From Symbiodinium natans (taxonomy: Eukaryota; Sar; Dinophyceae; Suessiales; Symbiodiniaceae), in assembly GCA_905221605.1 (NCBI GenBank), contig CAJNDS010002542.1, positions 124,001 through 188,000 of the forward strand: a DNA stretch of 64,000 bases. Direction: 5' to 3'. The notes beneath the pieces are model-generated. The model was not told where the DNA came from. It was given only the letters and a program-made list of their open reading frames with translations, and did not search any database. Position 1 is the first letter of the stretch, and each line of letters starts with the position of its first letter. Below, piece after piece: positions 11,915-22,458 of this stretch. The position numbers and the translations under genes were made by a program.

Positions 11915-12974
11915 GTTTAGGGTTTAGGGTTCAGGGTTTAGGGTTTGGGGTTTGGGGTTTGGGGTTCAGGGTTTAGGGTGCAGGGTTTAGGGTTTAGGGT
12001 GTAGGGTTTAGGGTTTAGGGTTGATATAGGGCTTAGGGGTTTAGGGTGCTTTTTGAGGTTCCTGTAGCAAGGATTATAGCATCTTGGAACGTATGAGGCG
12101 TAGCCCATTTTGGGAAATACCCTTGTCCCAGCAGTTCGGGATTGAGTGTTGCCAAAAGCCTAACCTCCAGAGCCCTAAACCGTAAACCCTAAACCTTAAC
12201 CCCTAAGCAAAGTATGAGCATCGCGGTCTAAAGCATGCCTGCCGGCTCCTAAAAAGGGCTCTCAGGAGCTTGGGGCACGTAAAGCCCGAAACCCTAAGCA
12301 CCCTCAACCCAAAGCCTAAACCCGAAACCTTCGCAAATTGACCCCGTTGGCAACCCTACACCCCCCTTGGTGACGAGAGCTTCCCCGAATTCTGTGCAAA
12401 TCGCCCAGGCTCTGGTGGGGCATGAGACGTGGCACCGTCTTGAGAACGGTTTTCCCCGACAATTTGGGGCTTAGGGTTGAGTGTATAACGGGTTGAGGGT
12501 TTAGGGTTTAGGCAAAAAGGGTTTAGGATGTGTTTTTGAGTTCAGATGATCCAATTGGGGGCTCCAGGGAAGGCGAGGAGTTTCTCAGTTGAGCAGTCCT
12601 TGGGAGGGTTTAGGGCTTAGGGTCTTGGGGATTCGGGTTTAAGGTACAGTAGCATCCAGCGATCGACTCCAGATTGCGGCCCGAAGGCATGGTGCGTAGG
12701 CAGGCGAAGCTGTTTAGCGTGGTCAGACACCAATAAACAAGGGTGGAGGGGGCGGGCAAGGGAATCGGTAGAGGGTTTGGGGTTTGGGTTGAACTCAAGG
12801 GTTTCGGGTTTAGGGCCTAGAGGCATGATACTGCAGCTGGGGTATGTAAGGGTTTCCCCTATGTTTGGAAATGCCCAGGAAGTTGGGCTTTTAGGGCTGT
12901 TTAGGGGTTTAGGGGTTTAGGATTGAGGATTGAGGGCCCTAAATCCTAAACCCTAAACCCTAAGCCCCATCTCG

Positions 12975-13068
12975 AGCTCTTGGAGCTCCCTCAAGGAAGG
13001 CAGACAACTCCGGTCCACTCGACAGCAAGGAGTGCTCGCTGACGCTCATGCTGCGTGTTCATGTTCCT
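12975..13068 (+). CDS. Candidate exon, frame ambiguous
   Basis: A GC-rich island ends at a GTGAGC donor. Two frames are open, one containing KEGRQLRSTRQQGVLADAH and one starting ELLELPQGRQTTPV. The donor favours an exon, but the frame is not settled. Confidence 0.35.
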
Positions 13069-13348
13069 GTGAGCCCTAAATGGGTTTAGGGTTTAGGGTT
13101 TAGGGCCTAGGGTTAAGCCCTAAAACCTCAAGCCTAAAGCCTACACCCTAATCCTGGAACATCCCCCCCGCCCCGAGTATCCTCTCGAAAGGCCTAAGTG
13201 TACCTCAAAGGGGGCATTGCAGGTGTAGCGGAACGGCACTTGCAAGATGGCTGCCTTGCCTTGTCCTGGGCCTCAAGTGGTAGGGTTTATGGCCCTATCA
13301 ACCTCAGCCCTAAATCCTGAACCCTCAACCCTAAGGGCTGGACACCAG

Positions 13349-13410
13349 GAGAAAGCGGCCATTGATGAAAGCTGCCAGCAGTTTTCATCACTGGCCCTCT
13401 GGCAAAGTCA
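13349..13410 (+). CDS. Candidate internal exon, function unknown
   Basis: After an AG at 13,347-13,348 the frame reads EKAAIDESCQQFSSLALWQS. The flanks are telomere-like. No domain recognised. Confidence 0.4.
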
Positions 13411-13740
13411 AATCGGTGTGTCATGGCGTTTCTAGCGGTTGCTCAGGAAAAGGCTTTCCTAGTGGTCCGGTGCCATGTTGCCACTTTTTTTTGGGGGGTT
13501 CTAGGTTCCCGTATCAAGGGAACCAACCCCAAAAAGGCTAATCTGACTATGATATACCTTATATCCTAAACCCTAAACCCTAAACCCTGGCTGCTGGACC
13601 AGTGAGGCCGTTATTTTGTTTTTATAAGACCCAAGCGGATATTAGCAATCCTGGGTGTAAAGGGCTTAGGATTTAGGGTTTGAGGTTTTGGGTTTGGGGT
13701 TTCGGGTTAAGGTGTTGAACAGAGACTTGAGATTCAACAG

Positions 13741-13838
13741 CAGACTGTGGCTTATGCTGAAGGGATATGGAGCCTCCTACCCAACGCTTCCCCCATCCCA
13801 AATATTCTTCTTCACTTACAGCCAGGCAGGGATCAGAG
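13741..13838 (+). CDS. Candidate internal exon, function unknown
   Basis: From the AG at 13,739-13,740 the frame reads QTVAYAEGIWSLLPNASPIP and continues to GRDQS. A second possible acceptor lies inside (CTTACAG near 13,821). No domain recognised. Confidence 0.35.
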
Positions 13839-14154
13839 CGTTAAAGCCTGAACCCTCTTGAAAGCCCCAACCCTCAACCCTACAATGCCCCAAAGCCGAA
13901 GCCGGGAATCAGGCAGCTAGCTATGGAGAAACCGGGGGAACTCTAAAGGATACCTGGAGATTTGGGGTTAGTGTTTTGGGTTTTGGGTTTTGGGTTTTGG
14001 GTTTTGGGTTTAGTCCCAGTGTAAGTACCAGTAACTTGCTCTGAGCCCAAGCCACCAACTGAAAATCTGCCCTTCACCTGCAGCCGACGGCACTATCTTA
14101 GGGCTTTCCGGATCTTGGGGTTTAGGGATTTAGGGGTTTAGGGTTTAGGGTGTA

Positions 14155-14159
14155 TGGGT

Positions 14160-14240
<81 letters not shown>

Positions 14241-14243
14241 GGC
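14155..14243 (+). repeat. TTGAGGG variant telomere-like array
   Basis: Twelve or so tandem TTGAGGG units, a one-base variant of TTTAGGG, are uninterrupted apart from the last unit. Confidence 0.95.
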
Positions 14244-14502
14244 GGGTTGGCAGGGTGAAGGCAATTTCTTGCGAATGGTAGTTCTCTTTTGGTATAGGTA
14301 CTTACATCTACGGTTAGAAATCCCTGCAACAAGTAGGACGTACAAGACCTACACACCCTAAGCTCCCAAAACCCTGTAAAGTAGGTATTCAGTTCCTAAA
14401 CCCTAAACCCTGATCCCAATAAACCCTGAACCCTAAGCCCAAAAAACCCTAAACCCATAAAACCCAAACCTTTAACAGTTTCAGGATTTTTGGGCAGTGC
14501 AG

Positions 14503-14569
14503 GTGCGGCTGGCGGGGCAGGAGCAGCTGGCTGGCCCATGGTCGACGTTCTTGGCCCAGCAAGGAGAAG
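14503..14569 (+). CDS. Candidate internal exon, function unknown
   Basis: Two successive AGs (14,496 and 14,502) precede a frame reading VRLAGQEQLAGPWSTFLAQQ. It ends at AAG/GTCTGG, immediately followed by TTTAGGG filler. Confidence 0.4.
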
Positions 14570-14670
14570 GTCTGGGGTTTAGGGTTCAGGGTTTAGGGTT
14601 TAGGGTTCAGAGCTCAGGGTTAAGGGTTTGGGGGTGCGCTCCGGGATTTTCAGGGTTTAGGCTCTCAGTT

Positions 14671-14676
<6 letters not shown>

Positions 14677-14707
<31 letters not shown>
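14677..14707 (+). repeat. (TG)n microsatellite
   Basis: An uninterrupted TG dinucleotide tract lies just upstream of a poly-T and poly-G tract (14,714-14,740). Confidence 0.97.
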
Positions 14708-14708
<1 letters not shown>

Positions 14709-15024
14709 TGTGTTTTTTTTTCGGGGGGGGGGGGGGGAGGGCGGGGGTGAGGTGTGGGGTTTTCGGGTCAGCTATGTCCGGCTCTGTTCAAGATGCTTGT
14801 TTCTTTCTTTTTTGCGAGCGGGGCGGTTCCTGTCATGCCCCGAAACCCTAAACCGTAAACCCTGAGCCTTATACAACAGTAGCCTTATTAACCCCCCCCC
14901 ATTTAGGGTTTAGGGTTTAGAGTTTTTGGGCGTAGGGCTTCCAGCAAAAAATGTCAGAGCTTGATCGTTGGGTGTGGTCGAGGGGGGAGCCTAGGTCTCA
15001 TTCCCGACATAGACTTGTAGCTGA

Positions 15025-15275
15025 ACGAGTCTCCCCAAACCCCAAACCCCAAACCCCCAAGCCCCAAGCCCCAAACCAAACCCCAAACCCCAAACCCCAA
15101 ACCCCAAGCCCCAAACCCCAAACCCCAAACCCCAAGCCCCAAACCCCAAGCCCCAAACCCCAAGCCCCAAACCCCAAGCCCCAAACCCTAAGCCCAAACC
15201 CTAACCCTAAACCCTAAACCCTAAACCCTAAACCCTAAACCCTAAACCCTAAACCCTAAACCCTAAACCCTAAAC
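15025..15275 (+). repeat. Mixed CCCCAAA/CCCCAAG then CCCTAAA array
   Basis: The 7-bp units alternate between CCCCAAA and CCCCAAG (about 15,035-15,190) and then become pure CCCTAAA up to 15,275. The alternation of two variants suggests that pairs of units were amplified together. Confidence 0.95.
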
Positions 15276-15277
15276 GT

Positions 15278-15357
15278 CACTTCTGCGCCGAAAAGAACGC
15301 GCCCAGCAGCACACCAAGCGTCTGGGCCCCCGTAGCAGCCGATTGCGGCCAGAAAGG
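15278..15357 (+). CDS. Candidate exon, function unknown
   Basis: Directly after the telomere-like array a frame reads HFCAEKNAPSSTPSVWAPVA and ADCGQK before a GGTACC border. GC content jumps relative to the flanks. No domain recognised. Confidence 0.45.
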
Positions 15358-15807
15358 GTACCCTTTGCTTCTCCTATGATAGTGTGGGAACTTAAAGAAG
15401 TGATCTCGATTTAGGGCTTCGGGTTTAGGAGTTCTTGGGCTTCATCTTGGCTCAGGAGGTGGTTCAAAGGTTCAGGTTTGTAGGGCACTTCTTCTGAACC
15501 CTCAACCCTAAGGGTTTCTAGGGCACTTCTTCTGAATCCTAAACCCTAAACCCTCAACCCTAAAGCCAGGGGGCCTGGTACAATTCGCGTGCCCTCTGGG
15601 GGTTCGCGGGGTTCCTAATTCGAATCGGGCTTTGAAATATTCTGAGTGCACGTCTTTTCGGGCTCATTGCAGAATGTTCAGTGGGTGTAGGCTTTGAAGT
15701 TTGATGAGGGTACAAGTATGCAAGGTTTAGAGGGTGTATGGTTTCCTTTAGGGCTTGGGGAGGCTTATCTCGTTCAGTGTTAGGGTGCTCAATCATTTCC
15801 CACACAG

Positions 15808-15966
15808 CGAACCACAGCCAAACCCCTTCACCAACTCTCGGCGACGCGTTTTCTTTTCTCCGCCAGAGGCCAGAAGGTCTCTTTGCACAGATGTCGCTTG
15901 GCCTAACTCCGGCTCTTGCCTTCACCCTGGCCCTGGATGCCATGGGTGCATTGTCCGAATTGTTCA
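15808..15966 (+). CDS. Candidate exon, function unknown
   Basis: After CACACAG the frame stays open with GDAFSFLRQRPEGLFAQMSL followed by LALDAMGALSELF. It is one of the longer coding-like islands in the first 20 kb. The amphipathic leucine-rich character suggests helices, but I do not recognise a family. Confidence 0.45.
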
Positions 15967-16521
15967 GGGTTGAGGGTTTAGGTCTCAGGGTTTATAGGGT
16001 TAGGGATGTAGCGCATCCTCAGATTGAGCTTGGCTCAGGGGATTTTTCTGACACGTCATACCCGCGTCTGTAGGTATCAACGTGGGTGAGTAGTCAGACT
16101 TCTCCACATCCCCAAGGTGTCTATGAGGCCCATTAGTACGCTCTCCCCTTTTTCTGAAGAGGGAGTGGTTTCCATACAAACGCTTCAGTAAACAAGCAAG
16201 GGCAGCATATTTTAAATCTGAGGTCAGTGGGCGAGCTTCCTCGACCTTTAAAAGATACCCGGAGAATTACCCTCCCACTCCGGTTAGGCCCTCCCACTAC
16301 GGCAGGCCTTGTTGAGGGTTCTTGGAAGGTATGCGAGCCACGCGAAGCTTTTTATAATAGATTTCAGACATCAGGCGCCTCAAGTGAACTCTAAACCCTC
16401 ATTGTCAACCAACAAGTCAGCCATTACCTCTCGGTCTCCTAGTTGTGGCCCCTTTTTTGGGGGTGTGGGGTTAGGTTTGAGGGCCTACGTAGGGAAAGAT
16501 AGCAGGACAATCTCGGAAATT

Positions 16522-16522
<1 letters not shown>

Positions 16523-16570
<48 letters not shown>

Positions 16571-16643
16571 CACCAATTATAAATAACCTTAACCATTACC
16601 TAACTACCTAACCACCGTGGGGAACCCCCCCCCCCCCCCCCCC
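16523..16643 (+). repeat. Poly-C tracts
   Basis: About 44 consecutive C residues (16,523-16,567) are followed, 55 bp later, by another 18 (16,626-16,643). Tract length in an assembly is unreliable. Confidence 0.95.
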
Positions 16644-16741
16644 ACCACAGAAAAAAGCAAGTAAACACAAAGTAAGATACTGGAATTGGAGGTCGAGGCA
16701 CAAGCTAAACAATGGTCCTTGTCTCCCTGATCGTTTTTCTG

Positions 16742-16850
16742 AGGCTCCTATGCGACCAGCTGAGTCGCAACTGCTTCCGGGGCAGTGCGGAAGCCTTTGC
16801 CTACGACAGCCAAGGCAAGTTTCGCCGGGTAGAGTCCGTGATTCGGCAAA
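16742..16850 (+). CDS. Candidate exon, function unknown
   Basis: The frame reads CDQLSRNCFRGSAEAFAYDS followed by QGKFRRVESVIRQ. It lies between a poly-C tract and telomere-like filler. Borders are uncertain. Confidence 0.4.
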
Positions 16851-16941
16851 ACCCGAAGCCCTCAACTCTAAACCCCAGGATTTACGGTTTAGGGCTTAGC
16901 CCTCGGCCCTAAACCCTAGAGACCTAACGCTCGATGTACAG

Positions 16942-17020
16942 CACTCGGAGGCTTTCTCGCCAGAAGTCGAACTACTTGGTAGCCCACTGCCACCCTTTTG
17001 TCCATCCGGTTCCTTGTTTA
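16942..17020 (+). CDS. Candidate internal exon, function unknown
   Basis: After GTACAG the frame reads HSEAFSPEVELLGSPLPPFC and PSGSLF. Another frame is also open, but this one has the cleaner acceptor. Confidence 0.4.
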
Positions 17021-17350
17021 GGATTTAGGGTTTGGGGTTCAGGGTCCGTGTCATAGCGGCTAAGGGTTCAGCACGGCTTGAAATGTAGTGGTCTCGGGGT
17101 CGGGGTGTAGGCTTGAAGGCCTTTGGGGCCTAATGCCCCAATGCGTTCCAGAATTCTCAAGACCCAGAGGGCTCCCAACACCCCTTAATGAAGGAACATA
17201 GTCCTTAAACCATAAAGGGAACCTTCTTATACTTTAACAAAACATATACGGAGCCCTCTTATACTTTAAGGAATCTTCCTTCCTTTAAGGGGCACCGGAG
17301 TCTCTGGGGACCCGATTCCAGAACGGCCTTGCCCGCCCCTTGGTGTGCAG

Positions 17351-17396
17351 GCGTGAAGATTGCGCGGAAGCTGTTCAAGGATGCTGTTGTACTTAG
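17351..17396 (+). CDS. Candidate internal exon, function unknown
   Basis: A strong acceptor, GGTGTGCAG, is followed by GVKIARKLFKDAVVL. Short but protein-like. Confidence 0.35.
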
Positions 17397-17508
17397 CACT
17401 ATAAACCCCATAACTTGGGTTTAGGGTTTAGGCGGTTTAGGGTTTAGGGTTTAGGGTTTAGGGTTTGGATTAGGGCCCAGGATGCTTGTGCACTAGGCAC
17501 TATAGCTC

Positions 17509-17582
17509 GGGATGTTGCCCCTTCTACTAGCAGTCCTTAGTGGGGATCATAATCGGGGGGAACGTTTATGGGGGAACATCCC
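17509..17582. mobile_element. MITE-like hairpin family copy
   Basis: It begins GGGATGTTGCCCC and ends GGGGGAACATCCC, the ends of the hairpin family best seen at 56,631-56,727. The centre has diverged. Confidence 0.65.
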
Positions 17583-17613
17583 AAATTATAAGCCCCCTAT
17601 AACCTTCAGGGTG

Positions 17614-17820
17614 TCAGGTTGGGAGGTCGGATCTTCGAGCCTTTTTTTTTTTTTTTTTTTTGGGGGGGGGTGACTTCTCAAACCTGACATCGCAGGAAGC
17701 TACCTGTGCAGCCGTTGTTTCTGGTTTTGGCAATCCACTCAGCAACCTTTCATTTGCGAGACCATCGAACACTTTCACCTGAAGCCGCTTTTCTTCCAAT
17801 GCATGTAAAGTATATGCCAC
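17614..17820 (-). CDS. Candidate minus-strand coding region, unknown
   Basis: From an ATG at 17,820 the minus strand reads MAYTLHALEEKRLQVKVFDG and continues with LANERLLSGLPKPETTAAQ before running into a poly-A (plus-strand poly-T) tract. The first 50 residues have convincing soluble-protein composition. A plus-strand frame across the same bases is also open, so the strand is not certain. No family recognised. Confidence 0.35.
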   Translation of the reverse strand: MAYTLHALEEKRLQVKVFDGLANERLLSGLPKPETTAAQVASCDVRFEKSPPPKKKKKKKARRSDLPT

Positions 17821-18879
17821 TATGCAAAACAGCTCATGAAGTGGTTTAGGGTTTGAGGGTTTTCGGGTCTCAGGGTTCAGGGTTTAGTACGGTTACTATG
17901 TCAGCTTTCCCAAAACCTCCCTTCCCCAGGTACGTAAGCCCAAAAATCTTTTCTACACTTGGCAAAAAACAAGCTGAGGCAGCCCTGCAAATACGCACCC
18001 CAATCCCTAAACAAACCCTCAACCCTCAACCCTAAACCCTACACCCAAGCAGGCCCTGAGCCCACGATTCCCTACAACACCCTAACGACGAACAGGAAGG
18101 ACTCTTCCGCGACTATGGGCCCTCTCAGCTACAGTACCCCGTCCGGTTTTTGTTTGAGGGTTTGGGGTTTGGGTTGTGGGGTTGCGGGCCAAGAAATCTC
18201 ATCCAACTCACGCCAAACCCTAAACTCTGAAATCTACCCGCTCTAAACCCGAACACCCAAAAGCCCTGAGAATGGCCAAACACACCCGCAAGCCCAAACT
18301 GTGGGTTGTAGGGTCTTGAGCTCAGATGCTAGCCCTTCAACCATAAACCCATGGCCAAATAAAGGGTCTTGCGCTTAAATTCTGAGTCGAGGGTTTAGGA
18401 TTTGGGGCTTAGGGAGGTTGGCGCAAAAGCCCTTGGTGTTAGAGTTGAGGTGATTCAGGGTTTAGGGTCTGGGTCTAGAGTTCAGGGCTTATAAGTTAGA
18501 AGGGTTTTGGATTTGGGGTTTAGGGTTCAGAGTTTCGGGCTTACAGCGGTTTAGGGGATTAGGGGTTTAGGGTTTGGGGGTCCCTACACGCTAAAACCTA
18601 AACCCCTGCAACCTGCAGCCCAAAAAGCCCTAACACCCTGCAAACCCAAGCATCCTCAAGCCCCCGACACTCTGAAACCCCGAGTCCCGAACTGAACCGG
18701 TTTAGGGTTTAGGGTTGAGGGTTGAGGGTTGAGGGTTTAGGGTAAAACTTGAACTGAACCCTAAGCCACTAAGTTAGGGTCCCCCCCTTTTATGCTTCTT
18801 CTTTGTTTGTTGGGGGGGGGGGGGGGGGGTTCCGATTTTAAGGTGCCGTACTGTATTGGGACCCAAGAAGGGGACCTAA

Positions 18880-19008
18880 ACCCGAGACCCTAAACCCTAA
18901 ACCCTAAACCCCAAACCCTAAACCCTAAACCCTAAACCCTAAACCCCAAACCCTAAACCCTAAACCCCAAACCCTAAACCCTAAACCCTAAACCCTAAAC
19001 CCCGAGTT
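18880..19008 (+). repeat. CCCTAAA array with CCCCAAA variants
   Basis: A clean tandem run of about 17 heptamers with occasional CCCCAAA units. It follows a copy of another repeat (GGTGCCGTACTGTAT at about 18,842) that also occurs at about 4,107. Confidence 0.95.
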
Positions 19009-19801
19009 TAGAGAGCTCGGTAAAAAATCTTTACCCCTTTGCTGCTCGACTGAGAGGTTCCTGGTCCTCCCTGGGATGCACAGCGAGGAGACCTTTGTGG
19101 GTTTAGGGTTTAGGGTTAGGGCTTAGGGTTTAGGGTTTGGGGGTTAGGATTTAGGGTGCAGGAATTTGGACCGGTTTCTTTCGTTATTTTGATCTTCTTT
19201 TTTTTGTTTGGGGGGGGGAACTTTGGGTGAAGTTAGCGCTTGCAGGGCTCAGGCGTGTGAGGGTTTCAAAGGCTTTAAGGGTTTCAAGAGCTTTCAGGGC
19301 TTCAAGGGTTTCAAGGTTTTGAAGTTGGGATGATCCCGGAACCTCCCAAGCTTTAAGGGTTTTGAGGGTTTTGAGGCTTTTAAGGGTTTAGTGGCGTGGT
19401 GGAGGCTTTGGGAGGTTTTGGGCTCAGCCTTTACGCTTTACCGGCTTTGTGGCTTGAGGCCCTGGTGTTTGAAGGTCATAGAGGTTTAGGGTTTGAGGTT
19501 TAGGATTTGGGGTTTGGGGTTTGGGGTTTGGACCTTCTGCCTGTATGGGGGTTGCATTTCACTTTCAGGCGCCTTTGCTGATTCCTGAACCCCTCAACCC
19601 TAATCCCTCCTCCCATGGACCTCATGTAGACACCCAGACCCAAAGCTCCAGATCCGGGACCCCACACCCTGGACCCCTAAACGCCCTCTTGAGTGTTCAT
19701 GGGTACTTAGTAAGTAGTGTTGAGTAAGCCCTATACAGCAGGTCGTAGTCATAGTTCCCCTACTTAGAACCTACTTATAGGCACCATGAATCCTCCCAGT
19801 C

Positions 19802-19885
19802 GCCCTAAACCCTAAACCCTAAACCCTAAACCCTAAACCCTAAACCCTAAACCCCAAACCCCAAACCCTCAACCCTCAACCCCCC
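19802..19885 (+). repeat. CCCTAAA array
   Basis: A tandem CCCTAAA run degrades into CCCCAAA and CCCTCAA units immediately before the exon acceptor at 19,901. Confidence 0.95.
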
Positions 19886-19902
19886 TTCCCTGAACCCTGC
19901 AG

Positions 19903-19990
19903 TAAGCCTCTTCCTGGCGAGGAGCTCAGCGACCACGAGATGAACGTGGAAATCCTCAAGTTCTGCGAGGCGCGGGGGTCGAAACCATAG
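19903..19990 (+). CDS. Candidate exon, function unknown
   Basis: A textbook acceptor, CCCTGAACCCTGCAG, is followed by KPLPGEELSDHEMNVEILKF and then CEARGSKP, with a stop at 19,990. The text is highly protein-like and acidic. It may be a last exon, or the donor may be non-canonical, as dinoflagellate introns can be. No family recognised. Confidence 0.5.
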
Positions 19991-20189
19991 GGGGCATGCG
20001 ACGGGGTTCAGGGTTCAGGGTTTAGGGTTTACCGTTTAGGGTTTAGGGTTTGGGGTTTAGGGAGATTAGGGCTGACTGAGGGTGCATGAGGGTTAAGGGA
20101 GCCATTTCTGAGCTACGTAGTGTCTTTTGGTGGCGTGGTCACGTTTTTGGCGTGTTCCTGAAGACAGCACCGTTTCATTATTGTTTTTT

Positions 20190-20645
20190 TGTTTTTTTTT
20201 TTTTTTTTTTGGGGGGGGGGGGGGGGGGGTGGTCTTTTTTTTAAGCGTCGAGGGGCCCCCGGCACCAAAATTCCTTAACCCTGAAGCCCTTCAGACTCTA
20301 AACTTTAGTTCCTTGGTATTTGTGGTAGACAAGCAGCTACCCATGCTTACAACCCTACTTGTAAGGTGAGCACCCTGAATACCCAAGTACACCCTAAATT
20401 TAAGAGCCTCCGGCTCAAGCCGCCGACCCCGCTGGAGCATAGTTGAAAGGTTAAAACGCGTTTGTTAGGTCAAAGGATGCCAGGAAGGGGGGGTAGGGGG
20501 TGGGGGGGGGGGGGGGGTGGGGGGGGGGTTGGGTGGGGGGGGGTGGGGGGGGGGGGTGGGTGGGGGGGGGGGGGGGGGGGGTAGGGGGTGGGGGTGGGGG
20601 GGGTAGGGGGGGGGCAAGGGGGGTTGGGGGGGGGTGGGGTGGGGT
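20190..20645 (+). repeat. Poly-T/poly-G tracts and G-rich low-complexity block
   Basis: A poly-T then poly-G tract (20,184-20,229) is followed by an almost pure G/T block at 20,486-20,645. All glycine-rich or proline-rich open frames here are products of low complexity. Confidence 0.9.
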
Positions 20646-20988
20646 GTTTTTCCACAAAGGGCCCCTATGTCCTGTGCGAAACCGCCTATGGTCCGTGAGT
20701 TTATGCCGTGTGCGTGGCCTGGCCCTCCATGGAAAAGCTGCCCGGGGACCCCCCCCTACCCGCCCCCCTCGCGCGTTCAAAAACCATCCAACACACCGCC
20801 CTAAACCCAACCCTAAACCCCAAACCCCTAAACCCTAAACCCTAAACCCCCACTTGGGTCGTTCACCTTTGGGAGAAGGCGTGGCATCGAAGACTTTTGG
20901 GAGATTTGGGGTGCAGGTGTCAGGGCTGGGGTTTAGGGTTTAGAGTTTAGGGTTTCTAGGGTTTAGGGCGGTTGTAGGGTGCAGGACC

Positions 20989-21309
20989 TTGGGGTGTTTC
21001 CGAATGTGTATAGGGTTCCGGAGGGGGGATGGGGGGCTCTTGGTAGACTACGAGAACACCTGGGACGTTGCGATGCAGCATGCTCATGCCGCTCCCCACC
21101 GTGTCCCCTGCATGCAAGAAGCCAGACCTTCTGGAATGTTGCCTACACTTCGTGTTAAGGCCGAGCAGTTCGCGCAGGGCTGTGGGCTTTCATTCCGAAC
21201 TGTCCGCCTGCATACTCAAAAGGGGCAATCAATATCAGCACACCGTTTGCGAGAGACTGGCTTGGCTGCTGGACGCACTGTGGGTCGCAGTCTAGAAGCT
21301 TGCCACTAA
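20989..21309 (+). other. Repeat-free island with two open frames
   Basis: Two plus-strand frames remain open over about 300 bp. One contains WDVAMQHAHAAPHRVPCMQE and ends SLEACH; the other ends CERLAWLLDALWVAV. The absence of telomere-like words suggests selected or recently inserted sequence. I cannot assign function or frame. Confidence 0.3.
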
Positions 21310-21475
21310 ACTACATTGATCTATATGGGCCTTGGTCGAAGCCCTGAACCTTGAAGCCCGCAACCCCCGCTAAGCCCCCCGAAGCCCCCTACAAGCCGCC
21401 CTAAACTCCCCTGAACTCCACTAAGCCTCCCTCAACCCCTCAAGCCTCCCTTAACACCCTAAGCCCTCACATCAG

Positions 21476-21535
21476 GACAAGTACGGCTCTGTTCCATGGG
21501 TGACGCAGACTCGGGACTTCTGCCTACAGCACAAG
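21476..21535 (+). CDS. Candidate internal exon, 20 codons
   Basis: Exactly 20 codons lie between CCTCACATCAG and GTCCGA, reading DKYGSVPWVTQTRDFCLQHK. The in-phase length and the borders support a real mini-exon. Family unknown. Confidence 0.5.
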
Positions 21536-22012
21536 GTCCGAACCCCACTCCTAGCACAAAGCCCGACATCTTTTGGGTTTTACGGCTTAGAGTGTGGTAG
21601 GGGACTATTGGGTTTTCGGGTGTTTAGGGCTTTGGGAATTTTTAGGGCTTGGGTTTTTCAGGGATTCTAGGGTTGTTATGTAGGGTTTAAACCTGGCTAC
21701 CGACACTGCAACGGCCTAGACTCTAAGCCCCAAACTCCAAACCCTAAACCCCAGAGCCCAAACCCTAAACCCTAAGCCCTAAACCCCCTGAAGGGCTTGG
21801 TGGGCCCTATGGGAACTAAAAGTCTGAAGCCGTACACCCAGAACCCCTGAAGCATTTGAAGGTCCGCGATCGTTCTGAACACAAGGGTTTGGGGTTTAGG
21901 GTTTCGGCTCAAAAAGCAGAATTGGGGATCTTTACCTCCCCCACCCCCCCCACCCCCCTCCCTACCCCCCCTCTGCTAAGAAAAGAGGACAACAACAAAA
22001 AGCATCGACACT

Positions 22013-22252
22013 ACGGTGGATGGACAAAATCCTGCATGACCCCCTACGTTACACGTGTGCGACGGTTGGTAATCGAGCTCCCCGCACCCCTCAAATTTCA
22101 ATGTTGCGTGCACATGTGGATGATGCAGGATTTCGGTCATTCGCGCATGTGCCGTTTCGAGGCATTCTAAGGACAACAATGTTAAGATTCAGGGTTTGGA
22201 AGGGATGACCTGCGTAATAAAAGTGATGCAGGATTTCGTCCATCAACAGTAC
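22013..22252. repeat. 240-bp terminal repeat, copy 1
   Basis: Identical or nearly identical 240-bp copies lie at 27,413-27,652 and 32,808-33,047. Each copy has inverted ends of its own (TGGATGGACAAAATCCTGCA and, inverted at the other end, TGCAGGATTTCGTCCATCA). A third related motif lies inside (GATGCAGGATTTCGGTCATT, 22,122-22,141). The block could be a MITE derived from, or captured by, the larger element. Confidence 0.85.
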
Positions 22253-22441
22253 GAGTAGTTGTCGTTGCTCTGCCGTTCTATATGACTGGGCTGTTGCGGG
22301 CCAATAGTCAAGAGATTCAGCGCCAACCAGCGGAACAACATACGTTTTCCTGAGATAAGTTGGCGTGCGACCAGCTTGCAGCTCTTCAGAGCAAGCATGC
22401 CTGGCCTTCGATCTGGTCATAAGCAAATTGAATTCACTCAT
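22091..22441 (-). CDS. Small ORF directly after Rep, uncertain
   Basis: An ATG at 22,441 follows the Rep stop codon by 17 bp and opens 116 codons beginning MSEFNLLMTRSKARHACSEE. The last 50 codons run into the 240-bp terminal repeat. It is present unchanged in the second unit (27,491-27,841) but truncated by the junction at the right end of the array. I recognise no domain. It may be chance. Confidence 0.25.
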   Translation of the reverse strand: MSEFNLLMTRSKARHACSEELQAGRTPTYLRKTYVVPLVGAESLDYWPATAQSYRTAEQRQLLVLLMDEILHHFYYAGHPFQTLNLNIVVLRMPRNGTCANDRNPASSTCARNIEI

Positions 22442-22458
22442 TAGCGTAAACTAGGCAG

